Assembly (NCBI GenBank): GCA_042091375.1
Contig: JBELHO010000012.1
Coordinates: 17,091-81,090 of the forward strand
DNA: 64,000 nt
Direction of reading: 5' to 3'
Source of the DNA: JBELHO01 sp042091375
GTDB lineage: Bacteria > Pseudomonadota > Gammaproteobacteria > Enterobacterales > Alteromonadaceae
Shown: positions 19,901 to 27,240 of the stretch, piece by piece
How the letters are laid out: each line of letters starts with the position of its first letter
Numbering within the stretch: position 1 is the stretch's first letter
Notes under the pieces: generated by a model
Database searches by the model: none
What the model was told of the DNA's origin: nothing
What the model saw: only the letters and a program-made list of their open reading frames with translations
Position numbers and translations under genes: made by a program

Positions 19901-21758
19901 GTAGCATAGAAAAGTCTAGGATCCAGCAATTCTCACCAGATGAGGTTTTCACTAAGTAAGGACTTTCGCCAATCACCCGCAAGCCAAAATTTTCCAACAT
20001 GGGTAATACATCTGAAAGATGTAACGGCTCACCCGAATGAAACAATTTAAGTTTAACAAAGCGGCTGTCGGCTTTTTCTTCTTGAGGTTGATAAAACAAC
20101 ATTTCAAGCTGATTAGTTGCTGACAAGGCTTCGAGTTTTTCAATATCAACAATAGCACTACCCGGCAACACTTCATCCTTGTATGCTTGTGGAAAGCTGA
20201 CATACTTGCGCCCCAAGGCCTTGCCCTGTGCTTCGCCTTTATGTGAATTAAGAGCACTGATTAATTTATCATCCCAATTACGTGCGGCTTCATTAATGTT
20301 TTTTTCGATTTCTTTCACGTTGATGTCTGCTTTTGTTGATTTAACCCGAACAATATAATGTGTTCTCGCTTGCACTGATTCAGAGAAAAAAGTATTAAAC
20401 TCGACATACTCATCGCTGCCAAAGGCTTCTTTGAGTAACGCTTGGGTCTTAATGCGCAAAGCTGTGTTGTATTTTTCACGCGGTACGTAAACCATACACG
20501 AATAAAAGCGATCAAATGCATCACGGCGAATAAATAACCCTGAATAATCTCGCTCCTGCATTTGAAAAATACCGAGGACATTGTTTAATAAGTATTGCGT
20601 TTCGGTTTGCAGTATTTCATCGCGTGGATAGGTTTCTAGTATATTTATTAACGTTTTATAAGCATGAGTACCTTCAGCAAAACCTGATAATTGACAAACA
20701 CCCGCAACTTTAGAGCTGATCAGCGGTAAATCCAAAGCACTGTTGGTGTAGAACGCTGATCCAAATAATCCGACAAAACGCTCTTCGCCAATGACTTGGC
20801 CATTACTGTCAAAGGTTTTTATACCTATGTAGTCGAGATGTGCAGGACGGTGAACTCTAGAGCGTGAATTAGTCTTAGTTAATATAAGCAGGTTATTACC
20901 CAGTGCCAGTTCTCGTGCTGATTCACTCAAGCTGGATAATAAACGCTGCTTAGTACCATCAGAGCGCTTCATTAAACCAAGACTACTGTTTACATCAGCA
21001 GATAGTGCCGTATCACCTTTGAGTGTTTTGATGTTATATGAGCGGTAACCGAGCAAGGTAAAGTTATCGGCTAATATCCATTTTAAGAAAGCTAAGCTGT
21101 TTGCTTTTTCGTCATTGTCACAAGGAAGTTTAGCTTTAGTGGTGTTATCAATAATTGCTGACAAGCGAGAACGCATCGCTTGCCAATCATCTACTGTGAT
21201 TGAAATATCACTGAGTACAGAGCGCAGCTCATCAGCGATATTGTCTAATACAGACTGCTCACTTTGACGATCTATTTCAATAAAGAACACCGTCTCAACA
21301 ACACTAGATTTTTTAGTTTTATTGGCTGCGGATGAAAGTTCGATGACATTGTTATCGGCATCGCGGACTATATTAATTGGACTGTTTAACATCAAATGTG
21401 GACTTAAACCCAAGCGAGTCAGTGCGATGCGAATAGAATCAACTAAAAATGGCATATCGCCAATGATCACTTCGATAATGGTATGACTCGATTTCCAGCC
21501 GTGCTTGGAAACTTGTGGATTAAACACCTTAATAACCGCGGTGTCATCTTCGTGATCGTTTAAAGAGTTCCATAAACTTAAAGTCGCCCCGTACATGTCG
21601 CTATCATTGCGGTTATTTAAGTCTAAGGTAGAGATGTTTTGGTAGAGTAAATCAGCAAATTGCTCAACTAAAGGTGCGGTATCTGCTGATACTTTTTGTT
21701 GGATCAATTGTGCTACATTGGATAGTATTACTGAGGGTAAACCGTCTACTAACGCCAT
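16917..21758 (-). CDS. gdhB: Large NAD-dependent glutamate dehydrogenase (180-kDa class)
   Basis: A 1613-residue enzyme of the 180-kDa NAD-GDH class, which deaminates glutamate to 2-oxoglutarate and ammonium. A long N-terminal regulatory region (ACT-like) precedes the catalytic core near residues 800-1200. The core contains GGLRWSDRREDFRTEV, the catalytic lysine segment VPVGAKGGFV, and a Rossmann nucleotide site GVGDMAGDVFGNG. A long C-terminal helical domain follows. Length fits the class (about 1600). An AAGGA ribosome site lies 8 bases before the ATG and a strong terminator follows, so it is transcribed alone. The symbol follows Pseudomonas usage. Confidence 0.95.
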   Translation of the reverse strand: MALVDGLPSVILSNVAQLIQQKVSADTAPLVEQFADLLYQNISTLDLNNRNDSDMYGATLSLWNSLNDHEDDTAVIKVFNPQVSKHGWKSSHTIIEVIIGDMPFLVDSIRIALTRLGLSPHLMLNSPINIVRDADNNVIELSSAANKTKKSSVVETVFFIEIDRQSEQSVLDNIADELRSVLSDISITVDDWQAMRSRLSAIIDNTTKAKLPCDNDEKANSLAFLKWILADNFTLLGYRSYNIKTLKGDTALSADVNSSLGLMKRSDGTKQRLLSSLSESARELALGNNLLILTKTNSRSRVHRPAHLDYIGIKTFDSNGQVIGEERFVGLFGSAFYTNSALDLPLISSKVAGVCQLSGFAEGTHAYKTLINILETYPRDEILQTETQYLLNNVLGIFQMQERDYSGLFIRRDAFDRFYSCMVYVPREKYNTALRIKTQALLKEAFGSDEYVEFNTFFSESVQARTHYIVRVKSTKADINVKEIEKNINEAARNWDDKLISALNSHKGEAQGKALGRKYVSFPQAYKDEVLPGSAIVDIEKLEALSATNQLEMLFYQPQEEKADSRFVKLKLFHSGEPLHLSDVLPMLENFGLRVIGESPYLVKTSSGENCWILDFSMLLTGKETFNLGKVQSLFQDAFAKVWAGDLEDDGFNRLILGAELDGRAVSILRAFAKYERQIGGTFSQSYIEDTFARYPHIAESLIELFISRFDPKKKTSAKATEKLLAHIESALDKVANLDDDRIIRRFVEMINATIRTNYFQPHPETGVKSYISFKITPALIADVPQPIPAFEIFVYSPQVEGVHLRGGKVARGGLRWSDRREDFRTEVLGLVKAQQVKNTVIVPVGAKGGFVCKQLPTGSREEIFAAGKECYRTFIRGLLDITDNIISGEIVHPLNVVRLDEDDPYLVVAADKGTATFSDIANDISEEYNFWMGDAFASGGSVGYDHKGMGITAKGAWESVKRHFREMDIDCQSTDFTVIGVGDMAGDVFGNGMLLSKHIRLQAAFNHMHIFIDPNPDSASSYKERQRLFNLPGCTWEDYNSKLISTGGGLFSRFAKSIKLSAEIKKMLGTQKQSMSPNDLIRAILKMKVDLLWNGGIGTYVKSSKENHLEVGDRANDSLRINGNELQAKIVGEGGNLGFTQLGRIEYAANGGRMNTDAIDNAGGVDCSDNEVNIKILLNGLVKSGDLTVKQRNKLLYDMTDEVSEIVLEDCYRQTHSLSITAVRAVGQLKEQTRFIHELERSGKLDRGLEFIPSDEEIADRLAQGKGLTRPELSVLLAYSKMVLKEDLVCKEITDNPYHGRLLIEAFPKQLQQKYSQEMQDHPLRAEIIATKLANNIGNDMGFNFVNRMFEETGATVAEIANCYSMACAVFEMSDVWQQISDLDNKISTSVQTEMLFQLRRTVRRATRWFLRHRNKSLNISESIDFYHQTFVVMSASIYDCMIDEEVNQLKRIENDLVNAGAPKKLAQRIAQLSSLFSVMDLAELAENDGRPIELVADVYFKLGARLDLHWFLDQINNQPVANHWQALARASFREELDWQQRSLTSVILRTDEQSSKVSELMDGWFADNVHPLARWQHMLDDFRVGQTHEFAKFSVALRELMLLSLNCDPNK

Positions 21759-21967
21759 GCCGTTTTCCTTTTTGGATAAAACGTGTAAATAATTTGTGTA
21801 ATTTTTTATAGAATTATTATTGTTGTCTATCAGAATAGACTATAGGACGGATTTTATTAGTAATTTTAGGCTTTTGCGAGTGATTTTTTAATATATTAGT
21901 AATATTGCAAGTATATTGACGAGGCAAAAATGCCACAAAATATGTGTTTATTCAGTAGTTATAAATA

Positions 21968-21992
21968 GAAAATAGCCCTTAGGGCTATTTTC
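21968..21992 (-). terminator. Palindromic terminator after the RND exporter gene
   Basis: A 25-base perfect inverted repeat: GAAAATAGCCCT, a central T, and its exact complement. It lies 46 bases after the exporter stop on the minus strand. The U tract is part of the stem, so strength is uncertain; it may work in both directions. Confidence 0.65.
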
Positions 21993-22037
21993 TTGTTTAT
22001 TTATGCAAACAAATTATTTAAAAATAATTTGCCCGCA

Positions 22038-24350
22038 TTAATTTTTTTTCCATAAAAAAGCAGCTATAGCAGGTAAAACAGTTACTGATGCGATCATATT
22101 AACCAAAAACATGAACGTTAGTAAAATGCCCATATCCACCTGAAATTTCAAATCTGAGAAAAACCAAGTCGAAACGCCAATCGCCAAGGTCAAACCAGTG
22201 ATTAACACAGCATTGCCTCTTTCCTGTAAAGCTTGCAAATAAGCTTGTTGCAAAGGTAAGCCCGCTTTTAATTTACTGTTCATGGTTGATAAAATGTATA
22301 TTCCATAATCAACCCCTATTCCCACACCTAAGGCTATTACTGGTAAAGTCGAAACAGTTAGGCCAATATCGAGCACTGTCATTAACCATTGTGCTAAGGT
22401 AGACACTACAAACAGCGGAACGACCACTGATGTGGTGGCACGTATGCTTCTAAAGCTAAGTAGACAAAGCATGATAACCGCACCGTAAACGTATAGCATC
22501 ATCGGCGTTTGTGCTTCCTCAACGGCTTCATTAGTCGCAGCCATGACACCTACAGGCCCAGACGCCATTTTAAAGGCGAGTAAATTACTATCCATGGAGG
22601 CAATCTTGCTTTTAGCGGCTGCCACCACGCGATTTATGGTTTCTGCCTTGTGATCTTCTAAAAACAAAATAATCGGCATCACACTACAATCATTGTTTAA
22701 CAATCCGGTCGAGCTAGGAATATTCGATAATGCTTGGGCTAAAGCATATTGATTAGGAGAAATGATCCGCCATTTCAAGTTGCCCTCGTAATAACCGGCA
22801 TTAATCACTTTCATCACTGAAGGTAGGCTTGCAGTTGATTGCACGCCGTCAACATTCTCCATTGTCCATTGAAAATTATCCATTGATTTGAGCAAAGCAG
22901 AATTGGTACAGGCATTGGCCGACGTTTCAACAATAATCGAAATATAGTCGACACTAATAGCGTACCTGTCGGTGATCAAAAAAGTATCCTGATTATATCG
23001 AGAATGTTCGTGTAATGCCGGTGCACCCGCGTGTAATTCGCCAATTTTCAAAGATTGTGACTGCCAATAACCGACGATAAACAACAGGGTTGTGATCAGT
23101 AAAATAACCAAAGCCACTGGTCGGCGGGTAAAACTAGCCATCATTAGCCAAAAACGGTTAACTGTATCTTGTTGTCCATCCTCAGGGTGCTTCGATGGCG
23201 ACATTTTGGTAAAGGATATCAATACAGGTAGTAGCAATAAATTGGTAAATATTATTACCGCTACACCAATTGAGGCAGTAATAGCTAACTCGCGAATAAT
23301 ACCAATATCTATCGATAATAATGTAATAAAACCCACTGTATCAGAGAGCAGCGCAATACCACCAGGCACGATCAATAAACTAAAGCTAAATTGCGCTGCC
23401 TGTAAAGCGCTAAAACCTTGCGCTACTTTTTTGCCAATGGCATTGATCATTTGCACACCATGACTCACACCAATAGCAAATATCAAGAAAGGTACGAGGA
23501 TAGACATAGGATCTAAACCAAACCCCATGCTTGATAACAAACCAATTTGCCAAACAACAGCAATTAAAGAAGTCGCTATGGGCAATAAAGTCAAAGCCAG
23601 TGAACGGCAAAACATAAATACCATCAAGGTTGTAATAGCGATGGCAATAGCAAAAAAGGTGACAACGCCTTTCGCTCCTTGCGCTACATCACCCACCATT
23701 TTGGTAAAACCAATAATGTGAACACTAATGTTGTCCTGTTCGAAAACGGCACGTATATCATTTTCAAGTACTTCGGCTAAAGCGATAGAATCTAATTTTT
23801 CGCCAGTATTTGGATTGTTTTCCATCAACACAGCATTGACCATAGCGCAACTGTAATCATCAGCAACCAAACGACCAACAATGCCTGATTTTTCAATGTT
23901 GGCTTTGACCACTTCTAAGCCAAAACTATCCCCTTTGAAATCAGCAGGTACCACAGGCCCACCGGCAAAACCGTCTTCGACTACTTCAACGAAACGAGTA
24001 CTGGGTGAAAAAATAGATTTAACCTGGGTTCGATTGACGCCAGGAATAAAAAACAATTTGTCATGAACGCCTTTTAAGGCGGTAAAAAACTCTTGATTAA
24101 AAATATTGCCCTTGGTATCACACACAGATATTAATACCGAGTTTGCCCCACCAAAGTGTTCTCTATGTTTGAGATAGGTTTGCATATAAGGGTGGTTTAA
24201 CGGGATGTTTTTTGTAAAGGAGGCATCCAGTTTAATTTGTGATGCTTGAAAAGTTAATAACGCAGTGATCACCGAAAACACCACGAGTACCAGTAGTCTA
24301 TTACTGAAAACGGCTGTTTCCAAACCACTAATAAAAGATTTATTTTGCAT
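22038..24350 (-). CDS. MMPL/RND-superfamily exporter
   Basis: A 770-residue inner-membrane transporter with the two-fold RND/MMPL plan: one N-terminal helix, a large periplasmic loop (about 45-230), a block of five to six helices, a second periplasmic loop, then a second helix block (sterol-sensing-like). Segments such as GVSHGVQMINA and GVGIGVDYGIYIL mark the helix blocks. Relatives export lipids and other hydrophobic molecules. I chose the ATG one base after the YCF48 gene stop over an upstream TTG, since AAGGTG is then 10 bases away. The gene is coupled to the YCF48-like gene; the substrate is unknown. Confidence 0.85.
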   Translation of the reverse strand: MQNKSFISGLETAVFSNRLLVLVVFSVITALLTFQASQIKLDASFTKNIPLNHPYMQTYLKHREHFGGANSVLISVCDTKGNIFNQEFFTALKGVHDKLFFIPGVNRTQVKSIFSPSTRFVEVVEDGFAGGPVVPADFKGDSFGLEVVKANIEKSGIVGRLVADDYSCAMVNAVLMENNPNTGEKLDSIALAEVLENDIRAVFEQDNISVHIIGFTKMVGDVAQGAKGVVTFFAIAIAITTLMVFMFCRSLALTLLPIATSLIAVVWQIGLLSSMGFGLDPMSILVPFLIFAIGVSHGVQMINAIGKKVAQGFSALQAAQFSFSLLIVPGGIALLSDTVGFITLLSIDIGIIRELAITASIGVAVIIFTNLLLLPVLISFTKMSPSKHPEDGQQDTVNRFWLMMASFTRRPVALVILLITTLLFIVGYWQSQSLKIGELHAGAPALHEHSRYNQDTFLITDRYAISVDYISIIVETSANACTNSALLKSMDNFQWTMENVDGVQSTASLPSVMKVINAGYYEGNLKWRIISPNQYALAQALSNIPSSTGLLNNDCSVMPIILFLEDHKAETINRVVAAAKSKIASMDSNLLAFKMASGPVGVMAATNEAVEEAQTPMMLYVYGAVIMLCLLSFRSIRATTSVVVPLFVVSTLAQWLMTVLDIGLTVSTLPVIALGVGIGVDYGIYILSTMNSKLKAGLPLQQAYLQALQERGNAVLITGLTLAIGVSTWFFSDLKFQVDMGILLTFMFLVNMIASVTVLPAIAAFLWKKN

Positions 24351-24351
24351 A

Positions 24352-25359
24352 TTAATCAATCACCTTAACTGTTTTTATACCCACTTCAGAAGCAATAATA
24401 AGTAGCCCGTTGAAAACTGTGCCTGCTAATAATCCCTTACCATCTGCTAATTGCTGTAACGTAAAATCGGCTCCGCCGTTATTACTGGTCAGTAAAACAC
24501 CACTATTTCCTAAAACAAACACCTTTTCATCACTTAACACAACACTATTGAGTAAAGCTTTGCTATTAATTTCTATTTTTTGCCAAGGTGTTCCCTCTGC
24601 TGTCTTAGTAAAAATATTACCGCGTAAACCAACCGCTAAGTATCTTCCCGCTGTGGTTTTAGTTGTGTCATAAAATGAACCTTGATAAATTTCAGGTAAT
24701 CGTTGCCAACTATTTCCTTGGTCATTTGAGTTGGCTAGCAGACCTAATTCACCCGCTAAATAAAAGGCCTGTTGATTGATATAAATACGATTGAAATGAG
24801 GTAGTAAACTTGCACGCTCTTCGAGATAGGCTTGCGTATCTTCGGCTTTGAGTTCCATCAGATAATCGATGTCATCTTCAGTCAATAAAGACAAGTGAAA
24901 TTTTTGCTGCCAGGTGATACCCGCATCACTGGTTTGGTAATATAAGCCATAAGCACCAACCGCTATACCATGGTTATTATCAGTAAAAATCACATCTAAT
25001 AAAGGTCGTTCAAGTAAGGGAAGTGACTGCTGTAATTGCCACGAAATTCCGCCATCTTGACTATTTAGTATGGTTGCATCATGACCAACCGCCCAACCCA
25101 GTTTATCATTAACAAAAAAAACCGCTGTTAACGTCGCTTTAGTAGGGACTGTAACTTGTTGCCAGTCCTGCCCATTGGTTGAACGAATAATGTGTCCTCG
25201 TTCACCGACCGCCACTAAAAATTTGTCATTAACATTTTGAATATCGAGTAAAAGTGATTGGCTAACTAATTTTGATTGAACAGCTGCATCTTGTTGGGCA
25301 AAAGCCATAATGTGATTACTGTGCAGCATTATAAGGACTATGGCTAAGATTTTTTTCAT
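24352..25359 (-). CDS. Secreted YCF48/BNR-repeat beta-propeller protein
   Basis: A 335-residue exported protein with a signal peptide (about 1-22) and repeats of the YCF48/BNR type, each with an S-x-D/N-x-G-x-x-W turn: STNGQDWQQ, SQDGGISWQLQ, TSDAGITWQQ, SNDQGNSWQRL. YCF48 itself assists photosystem II assembly, which cannot apply here; bacterial relatives commonly sit beside MMPL exporters as accessory proteins. The stop is one base before the exporter ATG, so the two are co-translated. A periplasmic scaffold for the exporter is an inference. Confidence 0.82.
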   Translation of the reverse strand: MKKILAIVLIMLHSNHIMAFAQQDAAVQSKLVSQSLLLDIQNVNDKFLVAVGERGHIIRSTNGQDWQQVTVPTKATLTAVFFVNDKLGWAVGHDATILNSQDGGISWQLQQSLPLLERPLLDVIFTDNNHGIAVGAYGLYYQTSDAGITWQQKFHLSLLTEDDIDYLMELKAEDTQAYLEERASLLPHFNRIYINQQAFYLAGELGLLANSNDQGNSWQRLPEIYQGSFYDTTKTTAGRYLAVGLRGNIFTKTAEGTPWQKIEINSKALLNSVVLSDEKVFVLGNSGVLLTSNNGGADFTLQQLADGKGLLAGTVFNGLLIIASEVGIKTVKVID

Positions 25360-25560
25360 TTTGTGAATGTCCTACTACTTAAAAGACTACGGGTCATAAA
25401 AAAATAATGATTAACGTTTAAAATTGAATGGCGAGTTTTTACATGCATACTTGCCGTTAGCTTTGTATGGGCAACTTGTGTTGTAGGAAGTTAACCATAG
25501 TGATATACAGTGTGATATTGGCATTGATAAAGATTAAATCATATTTTTGGTTTCTATTTG

Positions 25561-25606
25561 TTTACTGAATTTTGTTTACTGAATTTTGTTTACTGAATTT
25601 TGTTTA
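25561..25606. repeat. 14-bp tandem repeat, three copies
   Basis: TTTACTGAATTTTG is repeated three times without change at 25561, 25575 and 25589, followed by a partial TTTA. It lies 23 bases before an assembly gap. Confidence 0.95.
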
Positions 25607-25628
25607 ATTACACAGCGCCAATGTTTAT

Positions 25629-25728
25629 NNNNNNNNNNNNNNNNNNNNNNNNNNNNNNNNNNNNNNNNNNNNNNNNNNNNNNNNNNNNNNNNNNNNNNNN
25701 NNNNNNNNNNNNNNNNNNNNNNNNNNNN
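25629..25728. other. Assembly gap (100 N)
   Basis: Exactly 100 N, the usual placeholder for a gap of unknown size. The right edge is inside a 51-base tandem repeat, which likely collapsed in assembly. Confidence 0.98.
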
Positions 25729-25828
25729 TCATTCTTTCACATCCATGTGATCATGACATACCGTTCGTCCTGAACATCGTCATTCTTTCACATCCATGTG
25801 ATCATGACATACCGTTCGTCCTGAACAT
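25729..25828. repeat. 51-bp tandem repeat, about two copies at a gap edge
   Basis: A unit starting TCATTCTTTCACATCCATG and ending CGTTCGTCCTGAACATCG appears at 25729-25779 and again, less its last two bases, at 25780-25828. Copies are identical. The unit is 17 codons long but has stops in the frames read, so it is not a protein repeat. More copies probably lie in the gap. Confidence 0.93.
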
Positions 25829-25853
25829 AAAAAAGCTGACGAAAGTCAGCTTT
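25829..25853 (-). terminator. Rho-independent terminator after DUF1329 gene
   Basis: On the minus strand AAAGCTGAC pairs with GTCAGCTTT around a TTTC loop and is followed by a run of T. It lies 18 bases after the DUF1329 stop and separates DUF1302-DUF1329 from the YCF48-RND pair. Confidence 0.9.
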
Positions 25854-25871
25854 AAGCACTAAAGTTCACAA

Positions 25872-27230
25872 CTAGCGGTTGTCTCTCTGCAGAGCACGAG
25901 AGGTAAATTGCACGTCTTTCAGTTTCGCTGAAAAGTCATACATTTTATTCTCATTGTCTAAACCGATAGCGATGTAACGCTTAGATTGGAAGTCGTGAAA
26001 CACATCTAGTGTTGACCATTGTGTCGGTACTTCATAGTAGTTCAAACCATGAGCTAAACCAACTCGATACAATTCATTGCGATCATCATATATATCAGTT
26101 ACAGCGATTTGCCAACTGTCTTCATCGATATAAAACACTCGCTTGCGGTAGATATGGCTAGTACCATCTTTCAAGTCTGCTTCAACAACCCATACCCGAT
26201 GTTTTTCATAACGAACCAGATCAGGGTTGATGTGGCCAGCTTGTATAATATCGTCATAAGAAACGTTATCACTGTGCAAGCGGTAGTCATTGTAGGGAAT
26301 GTAAAGCTCTTGTTTACCTTTTAAAGTCCAGTTGTAACGGTTAGGAGCTCCGTTAAACATGTCAAAGTCATCAGTGGTTCGCAAACCGTCAGAGGCGGTG
26401 CCTGGGGCATCATAAGCAACAGTAGGTGCTTTTTGGGCGCGACGGATACCTTTGTTATAAATCCAAGCTTGACGTGGTGTTTTAATTTGGTCCATGGTTT
26501 CATGAACCAATAAAGCAGTACCAACTAATTTCGAAGGTTCAGTCACTTTTTGCTTAAATTTAAACAAAATATTAGAAGCTTCAAGGGTCTCAGGTGCCAC
26601 ACCTTTCTTTGCGTAAGGGATCATCAATTGCTCGTCAAAACCTACAAAGGTGTAATCACCTGATGCAGTAGGAGTCACTTGTCCTCCATTGCGCTTTAAT
26701 GCTTCTCCGCGATAACGTAAAAGGTGGTTCCACATGACCTCTAGGCCATTAGCAGGAATAGGGAAAGGAATACCAACTGCCGCTTGAATAATACCATTGC
26801 CGTCTTGCACCAACTCTGCACGCGTAGCGTTAGTCATGGTTGCTTGATAGACGTGTTCAGGGTATGAAGCTGAACGGCGGGTCTGGTAAATGTTCATCTT
26901 AAATGTATCGGGGTAAGTAGCAAACATTTTCTGTTGACCTGGAGTTAGAAATTGCTTGTACTGGTCAACATTAGCCGCAGTAATAGTCATTTCTACTTTG
27001 TCATTAGGAAATGGGTCTATGTGATGCATACCCGGTGAATAGCCAGCAGGCACTTCAGTAATACCTCCTGTCCAAGCGGGAATAGAACCGTCGGCATTAG
27101 CACCGCGAACAGCGCCTAAAGGGGTTAAGTCCGATGATAATTGCTTGGCCTGTTGCGCATCAATTTTAGCCAATGATGAACCTGAAAATGCCAGTCCAAA
27201 TGCCATTGTTAATAAGGTTATTTTTTTCAT
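25872..27230 (-). CDS. DUF1329 family exported protein
   Basis: A 452-residue protein with a signal peptide (cut near SSLAKI). The mature part matches DUF1329, related to the outer-membrane lipoprotein-sorting fold: an early GANADGSIPAWTGG segment, KRNGGQVTPT, then NRYNWTLKGKQELYIPYN and a C-terminal YRKRVFYIDEDSW region. Function is not established; it would sit in the periplasm or at the outer membrane. It follows the DUF1302 gene by 10 bases in the same operon. Confidence 0.9.
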   Translation of the reverse strand: MKKITLLTMAFGLAFSGSSLAKIDAQQAKQLSSDLTPLGAVRGANADGSIPAWTGGITEVPAGYSPGMHHIDPFPNDKVEMTITAANVDQYKQFLTPGQQKMFATYPDTFKMNIYQTRRSASYPEHVYQATMTNATRAELVQDGNGIIQAAVGIPFPIPANGLEVMWNHLLRYRGEALKRNGGQVTPTASGDYTFVGFDEQLMIPYAKKGVAPETLEASNILFKFKQKVTEPSKLVGTALLVHETMDQIKTPRQAWIYNKGIRRAQKAPTVAYDAPGTASDGLRTTDDFDMFNGAPNRYNWTLKGKQELYIPYNDYRLHSDNVSYDDIIQAGHINPDLVRYEKHRVWVVEADLKDGTSHIYRKRVFYIDEDSWQIAVTDIYDDRNELYRVGLAHGLNYYEVPTQWSTLDVFHDFQSKRYIAIGLDNENKMYDFSAKLKDVQFTSRALQRDNR

Positions 27231-27240
27231 TTTTTTGCCC

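Larger units (their letters stand above)
25360..25871. other. Intergenic stretch with two tandem repeats and an assembly gap
   Basis: These 512 bases lie between the YCF48-like gene and DUF1329. They contain a 14-base tandem repeat, a run of 100 N, two copies of a 51-base repeat and the terminator of the upstream operon. The promoter of the YCF48-RND pair must lie within, but no clear one was found. Confidence 0.7.

Noticed and set aside
24352..25359. Photosystem II assembly factor
   Set aside because: The YCF48 label comes only from repeat similarity; nothing else in the window suggests photosynthesis.
25729..25828. CRISPR-like array
   Set aside because: The copies are contiguous, with no spacers, and no cas gene is present.
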